NCBI GenBank assembly: GCA_031362245.1
Contig: JANLSD010000340.1
Location: 1-11,371 of the forward strand
Source of the DNA: JAAURS01 sp031362245
GTDB taxonomy: Bacteria > Cyanobacteriota > Cyanobacteriia > Thermosynechococcales > Thermosynechococcaceae
Direction: 5' to 3'
Length of the DNA: 11,371 bases
How positions within the stretch are numbered: the first letter of the stretch is position 1; each line of letters starts with the position of its first letter. Under the pieces are notes generated by a model, which saw only the letters and a list, made by a program, of their open reading frames with translations, searched no databases and was not told where the DNA came from. Made by a program: the position numbers and the translations under genes. Of this stretch, positions 1 to 5,857 are shown in pieces.

Positions 1-169
1 AATACTCCACCCCCCCCCCCCCCGTTATACTGGGCGTTGCCGCTATTAAAGAGTTTGTGTGGGGGGAAACTCCTTATTCTACCCCCATTTATAGGGGGTT
101 ATTGGGGGGGGTAGTGCAAGGTGTAACTATTTTGTTGAACCACTCATAACAAGTCGAGTACGCTTCAAC
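1..169. other. C/G-homopolymer-rich non-coding tail downstream of the peroxiredoxin gene
   Basis: No gene is visible here. The stretch contains a run of 14 C (10-23), G6 (61-66), a small hairpin ACCCCC-ATTTATA-GGGGGT (81-99) and G8 (104-111). The hairpin lies beyond the peroxiredoxin stop and could contribute to its transcript end, but no U-tract follows on either strand. The long C run is a likely polymerase-slippage or assembly-uncertain site. Confidence 0.6.
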
Positions 170-703
170 CTAATGGGCACCCTTCAGGTAAGCCAGCATT
201 GTATCTGCATCAGAAACTTCAAAGGGGTCGGTTTCGCAGTTGTCTGAGTAACCAGGCTCAGCAAAAACCTTCTCAACCGTACCGTCTTTGACCACCATAG
301 AATAGCGCCAAGAGCGCATCCCAAAGCCGAGGTTAGACTTTTCAACCAGCATTCCCATCTTGCGGGTAAATTCACCGTTGCCATCGGGCAGAAGCTTGAC
401 CTTATCTGCACCAATGTTTTTGCCCCATTGGAACATCACAAAAGCATCGTTCACAGAAACACAATAGACTTCGTCTATGCCTTGAGCTTTCAACTCTTCA
501 TAAAGCTCTTCATAGCGAGGGAGATGGGTCGAAGAACAGGTGGGCGTAAAAGCACCAGGCAAAGAAAATATAGCGACCCGCTTGCCGTTAAATATTTCTT
601 CAGAGGTTACATCTTGCCAACGAAAAGGGTTAGGCCCACCCACCGACTCATCGCGAACGCGGGTCTTAAAGACAACGGAAGGTACTTTTTCCATAACAGC
701 CAT
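170..703 (-). CDS. Type II peroxiredoxin (Prx5-like, AhpC/TSA superfamily)
   Basis: Thiol peroxidase expected to reduce hydrogen peroxide and alkyl hydroperoxides in the cytosol using glutaredoxin or thioredoxin. The 177 residues cover the whole single-domain fold. The peroxidatic motif PGAFTPTC places the catalytic Cys at residue 56, with Thr53 in the usual place. Cys81 in VYCVSVND lies 25 residues later, the spacing of the resolving Cys in plant type II enzymes. GMRSWRY (128-134) supplies the conserved active-site Arg region. The start at 703 is supported by AAGGA (712-716), 8 nt upstream; a second ATG at codon 4 is less well placed. The gene is divergent from a PerR-like regulator, an arrangement I recall from Synechocystis (sll1621/slr1738), which suggests peroxide induction. 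A PerR-like box overlaps its predicted -10. Family assignment is secure; the electron donor is inferred. Confidence 0.95.
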   Translation of the reverse strand: MAVMEKVPSVVFKTRVRDESVGGPNPFRWQDVTSEEIFNGKRVAIFSLPGAFTPTCSSTHLPRYEELYEELKAQGIDEVYCVSVNDAFVMFQWGKNIGADKVKLLPDGNGEFTRKMGMLVEKSNLGFGMRSWRYSMVVKDGTVEKVFAEPGYSDNCETDPFEVSDADTMLAYLKGAH

Positions 704-733
704 AGCTTTTATCCTTTTGTATGCGAATCTATA

Positions 734-748
734 TTAGAATAATTCTGA
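734..748. promoter_or_regulatory. PerR/Fur-type operator, box 1
   Basis: TTAGAATAATTCTGA is a 7-1-7 inverted repeat with a single mismatch between arms, the architecture of Fur-family boxes (B. subtilis PerR consensus TTATAATnATTATAA, 11 of 14 positions matched). It sits 31 bp upstream of the peroxiredoxin start and overlaps the predicted -10. The adjacent divergent gene encodes a PerR-like protein, which is the obvious candidate to bind it. Confidence 0.65.
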
Positions 749-764
749 TTTAAGAATAAATCAA
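736..764 (-). promoter_or_regulatory. Predicted promoter of the peroxiredoxin gene
   Basis: On the minus strand TTGATT (759-764, -35-like) and TATTCT (736-741, -10-like) are separated by exactly 17 nt. Each matches 4 of 6 consensus bases. The -10 lies inside the PerR-like box at 734-748, so a bound repressor would block polymerase. Transcription would begin near 728-730, about 25 nt before the start codon. This is a prediction from the sequence only. Confidence 0.5.
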
Positions 765-827
765 GAGTCAGAACTATTTTTTTATAATAACTTATTTAAA
801 GAGATAGCTGCTCTTAGTCAAGATTGA

Positions 828-842
828 TTATAATTAATTTAA
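828..842. promoter_or_regulatory. Candidate PerR/Fur-type operator, box 2, over the perR -10
   Basis: TTATAATTAATTTAA matches 12 of 14 positions of the B. subtilis PerR consensus, although its own arms pair at only 5 of 7 positions. It contains a perfect TATAAT (829-834) on the plus strand that could be the perR -10; no good -35 is seen at 17 nt. If it is real it would give autoregulation. The surrounding DNA is very AT-rich, so a chance match is possible. Confidence 0.4.
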
Positions 843-947
843 TCTTATTGTAGCGTCTTCAGTTTAAGAACCTGGGCGGGGCTGTAGGCAGTTTAATCTA
901 CGCTGCGAATCAATTCGTTTTATGGGTGCAGTTACACCTGACACACT

Positions 948-1370
948 ATGTCTGACACTTCTATTGCTGCTGTCGTCGAAACCCTTAAAGAGAAAGGACT
1001 GCGCGTTACGCCTCAGCGCTGCGCCGTGTATGTCAACCTGCTAAGCCGCACGGATCACCCTACGGTGGATCAGCTACTGCGCGATTTAAATCAGTCTTTC
1101 CCTATTTCTTCTCAGGCAACGGTATATAGCTCTTTGCAAGCGTTGCAGAATGCAGGACTGGTACGGGAAGTTTTGTTAGAAGAAGGCGTTTCTCGTTACG
1201 ATGCCAATGTGACGCCCCATCATCATTTCCGGTGTCGCTGCTGTGGCTCTATTGAGGATATTGGCTGGTCAGCATTGCCATTGCTCAGTCTACAAGGATT
1301 GCGGCCTGGGTTAAAGGCGGAGGGCTATGAAGTGACGGTGAATGGCTTGTGCAATCATTGTCAGTCTTAG
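948..1370 (+). CDS. perR: Peroxide-responsive Fur-family repressor PerR
   Basis: Metal-dependent DNA-binding repressor expected to sense hydrogen peroxide by metal-catalysed histidine oxidation. The 140 residues show the winged-helix DNA-binding domain (about 10-85, with SSQATVYSSLQALQNAGLV at 54-72) and a C-terminal dimerisation domain. Structural zinc ligands are Cys96, Cys99, Cys135 and Cys138. The regulatory-metal ligands of B. subtilis PerR (His37, Asp85, His91, His93, Asp104) are all present at the same residue numbers. Asp104, in SIEDIG, is the position that favours PerR over Fur. The start at 948 gives this alignment; no clear Shine-Dalgarno is seen. It is divergent from the peroxiredoxin gene and convergent with ahcY. 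Fur-like and Zur-like alternatives are less likely because of Asp104 and the neighbour. Confidence 0.88.
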   Translation: MSDTSIAAVVETLKEKGLRVTPQRCAVYVNLLSRTDHPTVDQLLRDLNQSFPISSQATVYSSLQALQNAGLVREVLLEEGVSRYDANVTPHHHFRCRCCGSIEDIGWSALPLLSLQGLRPGLKAEGYEVTVNGLCNHCQS

Positions 1371-1390
1371 GTCAGTCAAAAAAGAAATAC

Positions 1391-1425
1391 AAAAAAGGAT
1401 GCTGTTTTATACAGCATCCTTTTTT
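1391..1425. terminator. Strong bidirectional terminator between perR and ahcY
   Basis: The 9-bp stem GGATGCTGT (1397-1405) / ACAGCATCC (1411-1419) has a TTTAT loop and is flanked by six A on the left and six T on the right. It therefore reads as stem plus U-tract on both strands. It serves the convergent perR (stop at 1370) and ahcY (stop at 1508) transcripts. Confidence 0.92.
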
Positions 1426-1461
1426 GTTGAAACTCATTGACTAGATTTAGCCTGACTGGAC

Positions 1462-1491
1462 TGTAGGGGCGCAAGGCCTTGCGCCCCTACA
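1462..1491. repeat. Perfect 30-bp palindrome, likely dispersed cyanobacterial repeat
   Basis: TGTAGGGGCGCAAGG is followed immediately by its exact reverse complement, giving 15+15 bp with no spacer. It lies between the bidirectional terminator and the ahcY stop codon and is not needed as a terminator, since it has no T-tract. From memory, near-identical palindromes of the GTAGGGGCGCAAGGCC type are scattered through many cyanobacterial genomes. Only one copy is present in this window. Confidence 0.75.
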
Positions 1492-1507
1492 AAATCAAGC
1501 GAAACCC

Positions 1508-2893
1508 CTAGTACTTATAGCTTTCAGCCTTGTAGGGTCCCTCAACGGGTACATTGATGTAATCTGCTTGGGTTGTGGATAGTTGAGTGATAACACCACC
1601 AAACCCTTCAACCATATAACGTGCAACCTCTTCATCAAGCTTCTTAGGAAGAATCTCGACGGTGATAGCTGCCGCTTTGGCAGATTCAGGCAAGTCAGCA
1701 AATTTGCGCTCGAATAAGAACATTTGAGCCAACACTTGGTTCGCAAAAGATCCATCCATAATCCGTGATGGGTGGCCTGTTGCATTACCGAGGTTAACCA
1801 AACGGCCTTCTGACAATAGAATCAAGAAGTCTGTCTTATCATTGCTGCGATAAACTTGGTGCACTTGGGGCTTCACTTCATCCCAACGCCATTCGCTTCG
1901 CATAAAAGCAGTGTCGATTTCGTTGTCGAAGTGACCAATGTTGCAAACCACAGCGCCTGACTTGAGGCTCTTGAGCATATTGGCATCACAAACGTTTTTG
2001 TTGCCTGTGGTTGTGACCAAGAGATCGGTCTTAGACAGCAACTCGGTGTTGATGGAACTTAGCGTGCCATCGTTAATGCCGTTGTTGTAGGGAGAGACCA
2101 ATTCAAAGCCGTCCATGCAGGCTTGCATGGCGCAGATGGGATCGATTTCTGTAACTTTAACAATCATCCCTTCTTGACGGAGGGAAGCGGCAGAACCCTT
2201 GCCCACATCACCGTAGCCAATGACCACGGCTTTTTTGCCAGCCATCAAATGGTCTGTACCGCGTTTGATTGCGTCATTCAAGCTATGACGGCAACCATAT
2301 TTGTTGTCATTCTTAGCCTTGGTGACGGCGTCGTTCACATTGATGGCCGGAATTTTGAGTTCGCCTTTTTCCAGCATTTCCAACAGACGATGAACCCCAG
2401 TGGTGGTTTCTTCTGTTACGCCGTGGATGGCGGTCAACATCTGTGGATATTGTTCGTGGATATGGCCCGTGAGGTCGCCACCATCATCCAGAATCATGTT
2501 GGCATCCCAGAGCTTGCCTTCGGGAGTGCGGCAGGTTTGCTCAATACACCACATGTATTCTTCTTCGGTCTCTCCCTTCCAGGCAAAGACGGGGATTCCG
2601 ACAGCGGCGATCGCAGCGGCAGCGTGATCTTGGGTCGAAAAAATATTGCAAGAAGACCAGCGCACTTCTGCACCCAGTTCTTGAAGGGTTTCAATGAGTA
2701 CAGCGGTCTGAATGGTCATGTGGATGCAGCCAATGATCTTGGCACCCAACAAAGGCTTCTCAGCACGGTATTTAGCCCGAATCGTCATCAGAGCGGGCAT
2801 TTCACTTTCGGCGATCGCAATTTCTTTACGGCCCCAATCTGCCAAACTTATATCAGCAACTTTATAGTCTCTGGTTAAAACTTGTGTCGTCAT
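1508..2893 (-). CDS. ahcY: S-adenosylhomocysteinase (adenosylhomocysteine hydrolase)
   Basis: Cytosolic NAD-dependent enzyme that splits S-adenosylhomocysteine into adenosine and homocysteine, relieving product inhibition of methyltransferases in the methyl cycle. The 461 residues include the signature SSCNIFSTQDHAAAAI (80-95), the catalytic-region motif NVNDAVTKAKNDNKYG (185-200), the Rossmann loop GYGDVGKG (226-233), the GHFDNEID motif (320-327) and the C-terminal Lys-x-x-x-Tyr-Lys-Tyr tail that reaches the partner subunit's NAD site. The insertion around 267-287 and the tail match the long, proteobacterial-type enzymes rather than the shorter, about 425-residue form I recall from Synechocystis. 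The start at 2893 is supported by AAGGA (2898-2902), 4 nt away. I see no convincing SAH or SAM riboswitch in the 278 bp upstream. Confidence 0.96.
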   Translation of the reverse strand: MTTQVLTRDYKVADISLADWGRKEIAIAESEMPALMTIRAKYRAEKPLLGAKIIGCIHMTIQTAVLIETLQELGAEVRWSSCNIFSTQDHAAAAIAAVGIPVFAWKGETEEEYMWCIEQTCRTPEGKLWDANMILDDGGDLTGHIHEQYPQMLTAIHGVTEETTTGVHRLLEMLEKGELKIPAINVNDAVTKAKNDNKYGCRHSLNDAIKRGTDHLMAGKKAVVIGYGDVGKGSAASLRQEGMIVKVTEIDPICAMQACMDGFELVSPYNNGINDGTLSSINTELLSKTDLLVTTTGNKNVCDANMLKSLKSGAVVCNIGHFDNEIDTAFMRSEWRWDEVKPQVHQVYRSNDKTDFLILLSEGRLVNLGNATGHPSRIMDGSFANQVLAQMFLFERKFADLPESAKAAAITVEILPKKLDEEVARYMVEGFGGVITQLSTTQADYINVPVEGPYKAESYKY

Positions 2894-3081
2894 AGATTCC
2901 TTAAGTTAGTTTGAGTAGGTCGTTCAAGGTTAATAAATCCCTTTATAACACCAAGTTCAAGATAGGCAGTGTTACAAAGGTGGGTATAAGTACGGATTGC
3001 AACCGAATCATTCGTCTCTAATATTAACAAAATATTGAGAATTGATACATAAATTAAAAAAAACATTTTCAGTTCATCAAT

Positions 3082-3104
3082 CTATGCTGCGGAACTTAGC
3101 ATAG
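3082..3104. promoter_or_regulatory. Inverted repeat in the ahcY/TPR-gene divergent intergenic region
   Basis: CTATGCT (3082-3088) and AGCATAG (3098-3104) form a perfect 7-bp inverted repeat around a 9-nt spacer. No T-tract follows, so it is not a standard terminator. It lies about 190 bp upstream of ahcY and 68 bp upstream of the TPR gene, where an operator could serve either. I do not recognise a regulator for it. The rest of 2894-3171 is AT-rich without a gene. Confidence 0.3.
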
Positions 3105-3171
3105 TCTAGGGGGTCAGAGTGCTAATTAGGGTTCAAAACTTAGTTCTGTTTTAGGGCAACGGTGAGATAAC

Positions 3172-3780
3172 TTGAAAACGATACGGTCATTGATAATTTT
3201 AGCTGTCCTAGTGATGGGCGCAACGGTAACGCAACGCGCCGATGGACAACCTGCAAGCCATTCATTGCCTTCAGTTTTGGCACAGTCTACGGATCCACCA
3301 TCTTCACCGACAGCAGCGGTTTCAGCCTACGTGCGTCAAGGAGACCGTGCCTATGCAGAGGGTAAATATGCAGAGGCCGCTGAGGCTTATACCAATGCCA
3401 TTAAGCTGTATGACCTGAATGAATATGCTTATTACAATCGGGGCAATGCCTACCGCAAACTCAAAGACTATCCAAAGGCGATCGCCGATTTCACTAAGGC
3501 AATTCAACTCAATTCTCAGAATACCTTTGCCTATCTCTACCGTGGCATGGCGCTTCAGGCGAGTGGTCAGACCGATATGGCGATCGCCGATTACACTGCA
3601 CTGATCAAAATGGATGGTCAGCAACCGTTGGCCTATGTCCGTCGAGCGGAAGCCTATGTCAGCCTTAAGCAGAATGAGAAAGCGAGGGATGATTTTAAGT
3701 TGGCTTCTGACCTGTATAGAAAACAAGGAAATCCAGGGCTGTCTGAGAAAGTGCAGAGTCAGTCACGAGCGCTCAAATGA
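3172..3780 (+). CDS. Exported tetratricopeptide-repeat (TPR) protein
   Basis: Four consecutive 34-residue TPR units span about 51-186 and should form a peptide-binding superhelix. The second unit (YAYYNRGNAYRKLKDYPKAI) is the clearest. The N-terminus, MKTIRS followed by hydrophobic LIILAVLVMGA, looks like a signal peptide with cleavage near residues 20-26, and a Pro/Ser-rich linker (27-50) follows. The protein is therefore probably periplasmic or membrane-anchored. There is no lipobox Cys. Translation must begin at TTG (3172), preceded by GGTGAG (3161-3166); the next in-frame ATG would cut the signal peptide. Two HIP1 sites encode the repeated I-A-D turn of successive repeats. The gene converges on a hypothetical gene 28 bp away. 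The binding partner and the pathway are unknown. Confidence 0.88.
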   Translation: MKTIRSLIILAVLVMGATVTQRADGQPASHSLPSVLAQSTDPPSSPTAAVSAYVRQGDRAYAEGKYAEAAEAYTNAIKLYDLNEYAYYNRGNAYRKLKDYPKAIADFTKAIQLNSQNTFAYLYRGMALQASGQTDMAIADYTALIKMDGQQPLAYVRRAEAYVSLKQNEKARDDFKLASDLYRKQGNPGLSEKVQSQSRALK

Positions 3781-3808
3781 ATGCACTCTCAAGGCTTTTC
3801 GCTCAAGA

Positions 3809-4267
3809 CTAAGTTGCTGGAGATGTTTCTAAGTCCAAGGTAATTTGGGTCGAGGGAAATGGGTCAAGAATGGGCGTTAGCGGAGCTTTGGGAATCGACA
3901 GTCGGTTGCGTGTGTACCACCAGTCTTGGATTTGAGTGGAAAGGCGATCTGTATAAATGGTTAGAATCGTTGGCTCTGATGGGTTGCTGTAGCCCATTAG
4001 CTCAACGCTATAGCTGGCATAACGCCTAGCGGCCATGTCGCCAACGAAGCGATTGCCAATCCTTCGCCAACTGGGTTCTTTGCTGCGCCACTGAATGCGA
4101 CAGCAGGGCCAGGGGAGTTTTTCGCGATCAAACAAACGACAGCAAGGCCCAATAATGCGATAGCGAAATTGACCGCCCGGACTATGCAGGATGGATTCGC
4201 TTGGTAAAGGATGTTGACCCAGACTAGTCAAGGATGTGTCTTTCTCTTGGGCGTGGGCAAGACCCAT
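3809..4267 (-). CDS. Hypothetical protein, Cys/Trp/Arg-rich, downstream of fructokinase
   Basis: I do not recognise this 152-residue protein. Its start lies 9 bp after the fructokinase stop on the same strand, so it is probably co-transcribed and perhaps translationally coupled; no separate Shine-Dalgarno is visible. The centre (about 31-95) looks like a folded domain: GQFRYRIIGPCCRLFD, then LPWPCCRIQWR, giving two Cys-Cys pairs 14 residues apart, followed by PSWRRIGNRFVGDMAARRYASYSVEL. The paired cysteines could bind metal or form disulfides. The C-terminal part is Pro/Thr-rich and ends in LDLETSPAT. There is no signal peptide or membrane segment. It fills nearly all the 496 bp between flanking genes and no competing frame of similar length exists there, which supports its being real. 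The N-terminal 25 residues may be over-extended. Confidence 0.6.
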   Translation of the reverse strand: MGLAHAQEKDTSLTSLGQHPLPSESILHSPGGQFRYRIIGPCCRLFDREKLPWPCCRIQWRSKEPSWRRIGNRFVGDMAARRYASYSVELMGYSNPSEPTILTIYTDRLSTQIQDWWYTRNRLSIPKAPLTPILDPFPSTQITLDLETSPAT

Positions 4268-4276
4268 AATAGCGCT

Positions 4277-5251
4277 CTACTGTGCTGATGTTGTAGCCAA
4301 AAATGTTTCAATTTGGGTGGCGGTGGGCTGGGCGGCGATCGCTCCAGCTTGCATGGTTGTGAGTGCCCCCACGGCACTGGCATAACGAACCATATCTCTG
4401 ACGGTTTGAGGATCCTTGAGGTCTGGTTGTTGGCACAGTTGATGGAGCAACCCTGCCGTAAACGAGTCTCCCGCTCCAGTCGTATCCACCACGTCAACTG
4501 AGAAGGCGGGTTCTGAGCCTGTCATGCCACCGAGCCAATAGCGACAGCCGTGCTCCCCTGCGGTCACAAAGACGCCCTTAACTTGAGGGTATTGTTCTAC
4601 AACAGCTTGAGGGTCTGAGGATTCAAAAAATAGCTCGGCTTCTTCTTGGGCCAATTTGATGAAGTCGGCTTGGGCTAAAACGCGATGAATGAGTGGGGTG
4701 GCTTCCGATGGGTTAGGCCAAAATACAGGTCGCCAGTTTAGATCAACCAATATAGATAAACCATAGGTTTTAGAAAGTTCTAGGGCTTTATAGATGGCTT
4801 CACGGCTGTTGGGATAGGCTAGGGCTAGGGTTCCTAATACCAAAAACTGGGCCGTTTGAAAGAGTGTTTCAGGCAGAGCGGATGCCTGAAGATGAGCGTC
4901 GGCAAAGGCGGTGGTGTCGGTGGTGCCAAATCCGGCAAAATGGCGATCGCCCTCCAGTGTTCGCGTCACATATACGATGCGTGTAGGAGCTGCGGGATGA
5001 CGCTGAAGTCCTTCTAAGTTGACGCCCAAATCGCTTAATACCTGGGCTAAGGCATGACCATCGGGGTCTTGACCAATGCAGCCAAAATAGGCCGAAGGGG
5101 TACCCAAACGGGTAAGGGCACAGGCAACGTTTGCAGGTGCGCCGCCAGGATAAGGTGTCCAGGTTTTGACATTTTCTAAAGACTGTCCAGGCTGATCGGC
5201 AAGATAGTCAAAGAGGAGTTCGCCAATGCAAAGAATTTGAGGCGCTGTCAT
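4277..5251 (-). CDS. PfkB-family carbohydrate kinase, probable fructokinase
   Basis: Cytosolic ATP-dependent sugar kinase, most likely converting fructose to fructose 6-phosphate, for example from sucrose breakdown. The 324 residues are normal for the family. PfkB signature 1 is at 36-60 (GGAPANVACALTRLG, then FGCIGQDPDG). Signature 2, DTTGAGDSFTAGLL (256-269), contains the anion hole and the catalytic base Asp262. VDLNWRPVFW (169-178) is typical of fructokinases of bacteria and plants. The start at 5251 has an excellent ribosome binding site, AAGGAG, 7 nt upstream. A 152-residue hypothetical gene follows after 9 bp. The upstream hipB-like gene is 85 bp away and probably a separate unit. Other PfkB substrates, such as ribose, adenosine or KDG, cannot be excluded from sequence alone. 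Confidence 0.92.
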   Translation of the reverse strand: MTAPQILCIGELLFDYLADQPGQSLENVKTWTPYPGGAPANVACALTRLGTPSAYFGCIGQDPDGHALAQVLSDLGVNLEGLQRHPAAPTRIVYVTRTLEGDRHFAGFGTTDTTAFADAHLQASALPETLFQTAQFLVLGTLALAYPNSREAIYKALELSKTYGLSILVDLNWRPVFWPNPSEATPLIHRVLAQADFIKLAQEEAELFFESSDPQAVVEQYPQVKGVFVTAGEHGCRYWLGGMTGSEPAFSVDVVDTTGAGDSFTAGLLHQLCQQPDLKDPQTVRDMVRYASAVGALTTMQAGAIAAQPTATQIETFLATTSAQ

Positions 5252-5336
5252 TTTGTGCTCCTTGCGGATACTTCAACACAAGCGTGCTGGCTTTTTAGAA
5301 TAGGCCAATGGTAGCTCCTGTCTACACGCCTGATCT

Positions 5337-5588
5337 TTACCATTCTTGATCCCATCCTGAGTTCGCCTTATTTGCCGTGCCTCTCGGAACAATTTGCAGC
5401 TCTAAATCCAACGCGGCGAGGAGCTTAAACAGTGTTTCCAGCTTGGTGCTGTCCGGTTTGTTCTCAAAGGCAGATACGGTCTCTTGCCTTACCCCAACGC
5501 GATCGCCCACTTCTGATTGACTCAGCTTCTTTCGTTTGCGGTAATCTCTCGTAAATTCAGCCAGCTCTTGGGTGGAATGAATTATCAT
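5337..5588 (-). CDS. hipB: HipB-like XRE-family antitoxin/repressor, without HipA
   Basis: Small helix-turn-helix DNA-binding protein of 83 residues. The XRE HTH covers about 13-62, with KLSQSEVGDRVGVRQETVSAFEN as helices 1-3 and the recognition helix around VRQETVSAFE. Length, the ENKPDSTKLETLFKLL segment and the C-terminal ending Glu-Trp resemble E. coli HipB, the antitoxin of the HipA kinase. No HipA reading frame follows: only 85 bp separate its stop from the fructokinase start, and the in-frame continuation ends there. It is thus an orphan regulator or the remnant of a toxin-antitoxin pair. There is no Shine-Dalgarno. A perfect inverted repeat lies 10 bp upstream of the start, consistent with autorepression. 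A generic XRE regulator is the main alternative. Confidence 0.82.
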   Translation of the reverse strand: MIIHSTQELAEFTRDYRKRKKLSQSEVGDRVGVRQETVSAFENKPDSTKLETLFKLLAALDLELQIVPRGTANKANSGWDQEW

Positions 5589-5597
5589 AGGGTGTGA

Positions 5598-5616
5598 TCT
5601 CTATGTGCTATAGAGA
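5598..5616. promoter_or_regulatory. Operator upstream of the hipB-like gene
   Basis: TCTCTAT (5598-5604) and ATAGAGA (5610-5616) form a perfect 7-bp inverted repeat with a 5-nt spacer. On the minus strand it overlaps TATAGC (5607-5612), a -10-like element 16 nt downstream of TTCATA (5629-5634). A dimeric HipB-like protein bound here would block its own promoter. The repeat sequence differs from the E. coli hip operator. Confidence 0.6.
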
Positions 5617-5665
5617 ATAAATACTTTTTATGAACTATAGCAGATAAAGCCTGGTTTAAGCGCCG

Positions 5666-5676
5666 TAGCACATAGA
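5666..5676. promoter_or_regulatory. Second, inverted copy of the hipB operator core
   Basis: On the minus strand this reads TCTATGTGCTA, identical over 11 bp to 5600-5610 on the plus strand. The two copies face each other, with centres about 66 bp apart. This copy lacks the right-hand palindrome arm. Multiple operator copies are usual for HipB, so it may be a weaker site. A further inverted pair, TATGAACTAT (5629-5638) and its complement (5761-5770), lies in the same region. Confidence 0.4.
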
Positions 5677-5857
5677 TTCTAGCCACCATCGCGGAACAAA
5701 TTCCGGCGGAAGGGAGCCGCAAACGGTCTCAAAGCCTGTCACCCAGACACCACGATTAAAATAGTTCATATTGTTTCCCGTCAACCGTTTCGGAAAATAA
5801 TGAACCGATTGATGTCGATGGTTGTGCAGCGATCGCACTTTTCAAACCTCAGTCAAC

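Noticed and set aside
428..742. Plus-strand open frame overlapping the peroxiredoxin gene and its promoter
   Set aside because: It is antisense to a well-defined peroxiredoxin, and the encoded peptide is Arg/Lys/Phe-rich with no domain.
2123..2878. Long plus-strand open frame (251 codons) opposite ahcY
   Set aside because: It is an antisense shadow of a certain S-adenosylhomocysteinase gene, with low-complexity His/Phe/Gly-rich content and no family features.
2894..3171. Possible SAH or SAM riboswitch upstream of ahcY
   Set aside because: The leader is AT-rich with only a 7-bp inverted repeat; I could not find the conserved core or pairing pattern of known SAH/SAM riboswitches.
5252..5336. 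Remnant of a hipA toxin gene after hipB
   Set aside because: The 85-bp gap, read in all three minus frames, gives no HipA-like start; the open stretch ends in a stop at the fructokinase ribosome binding site and start.
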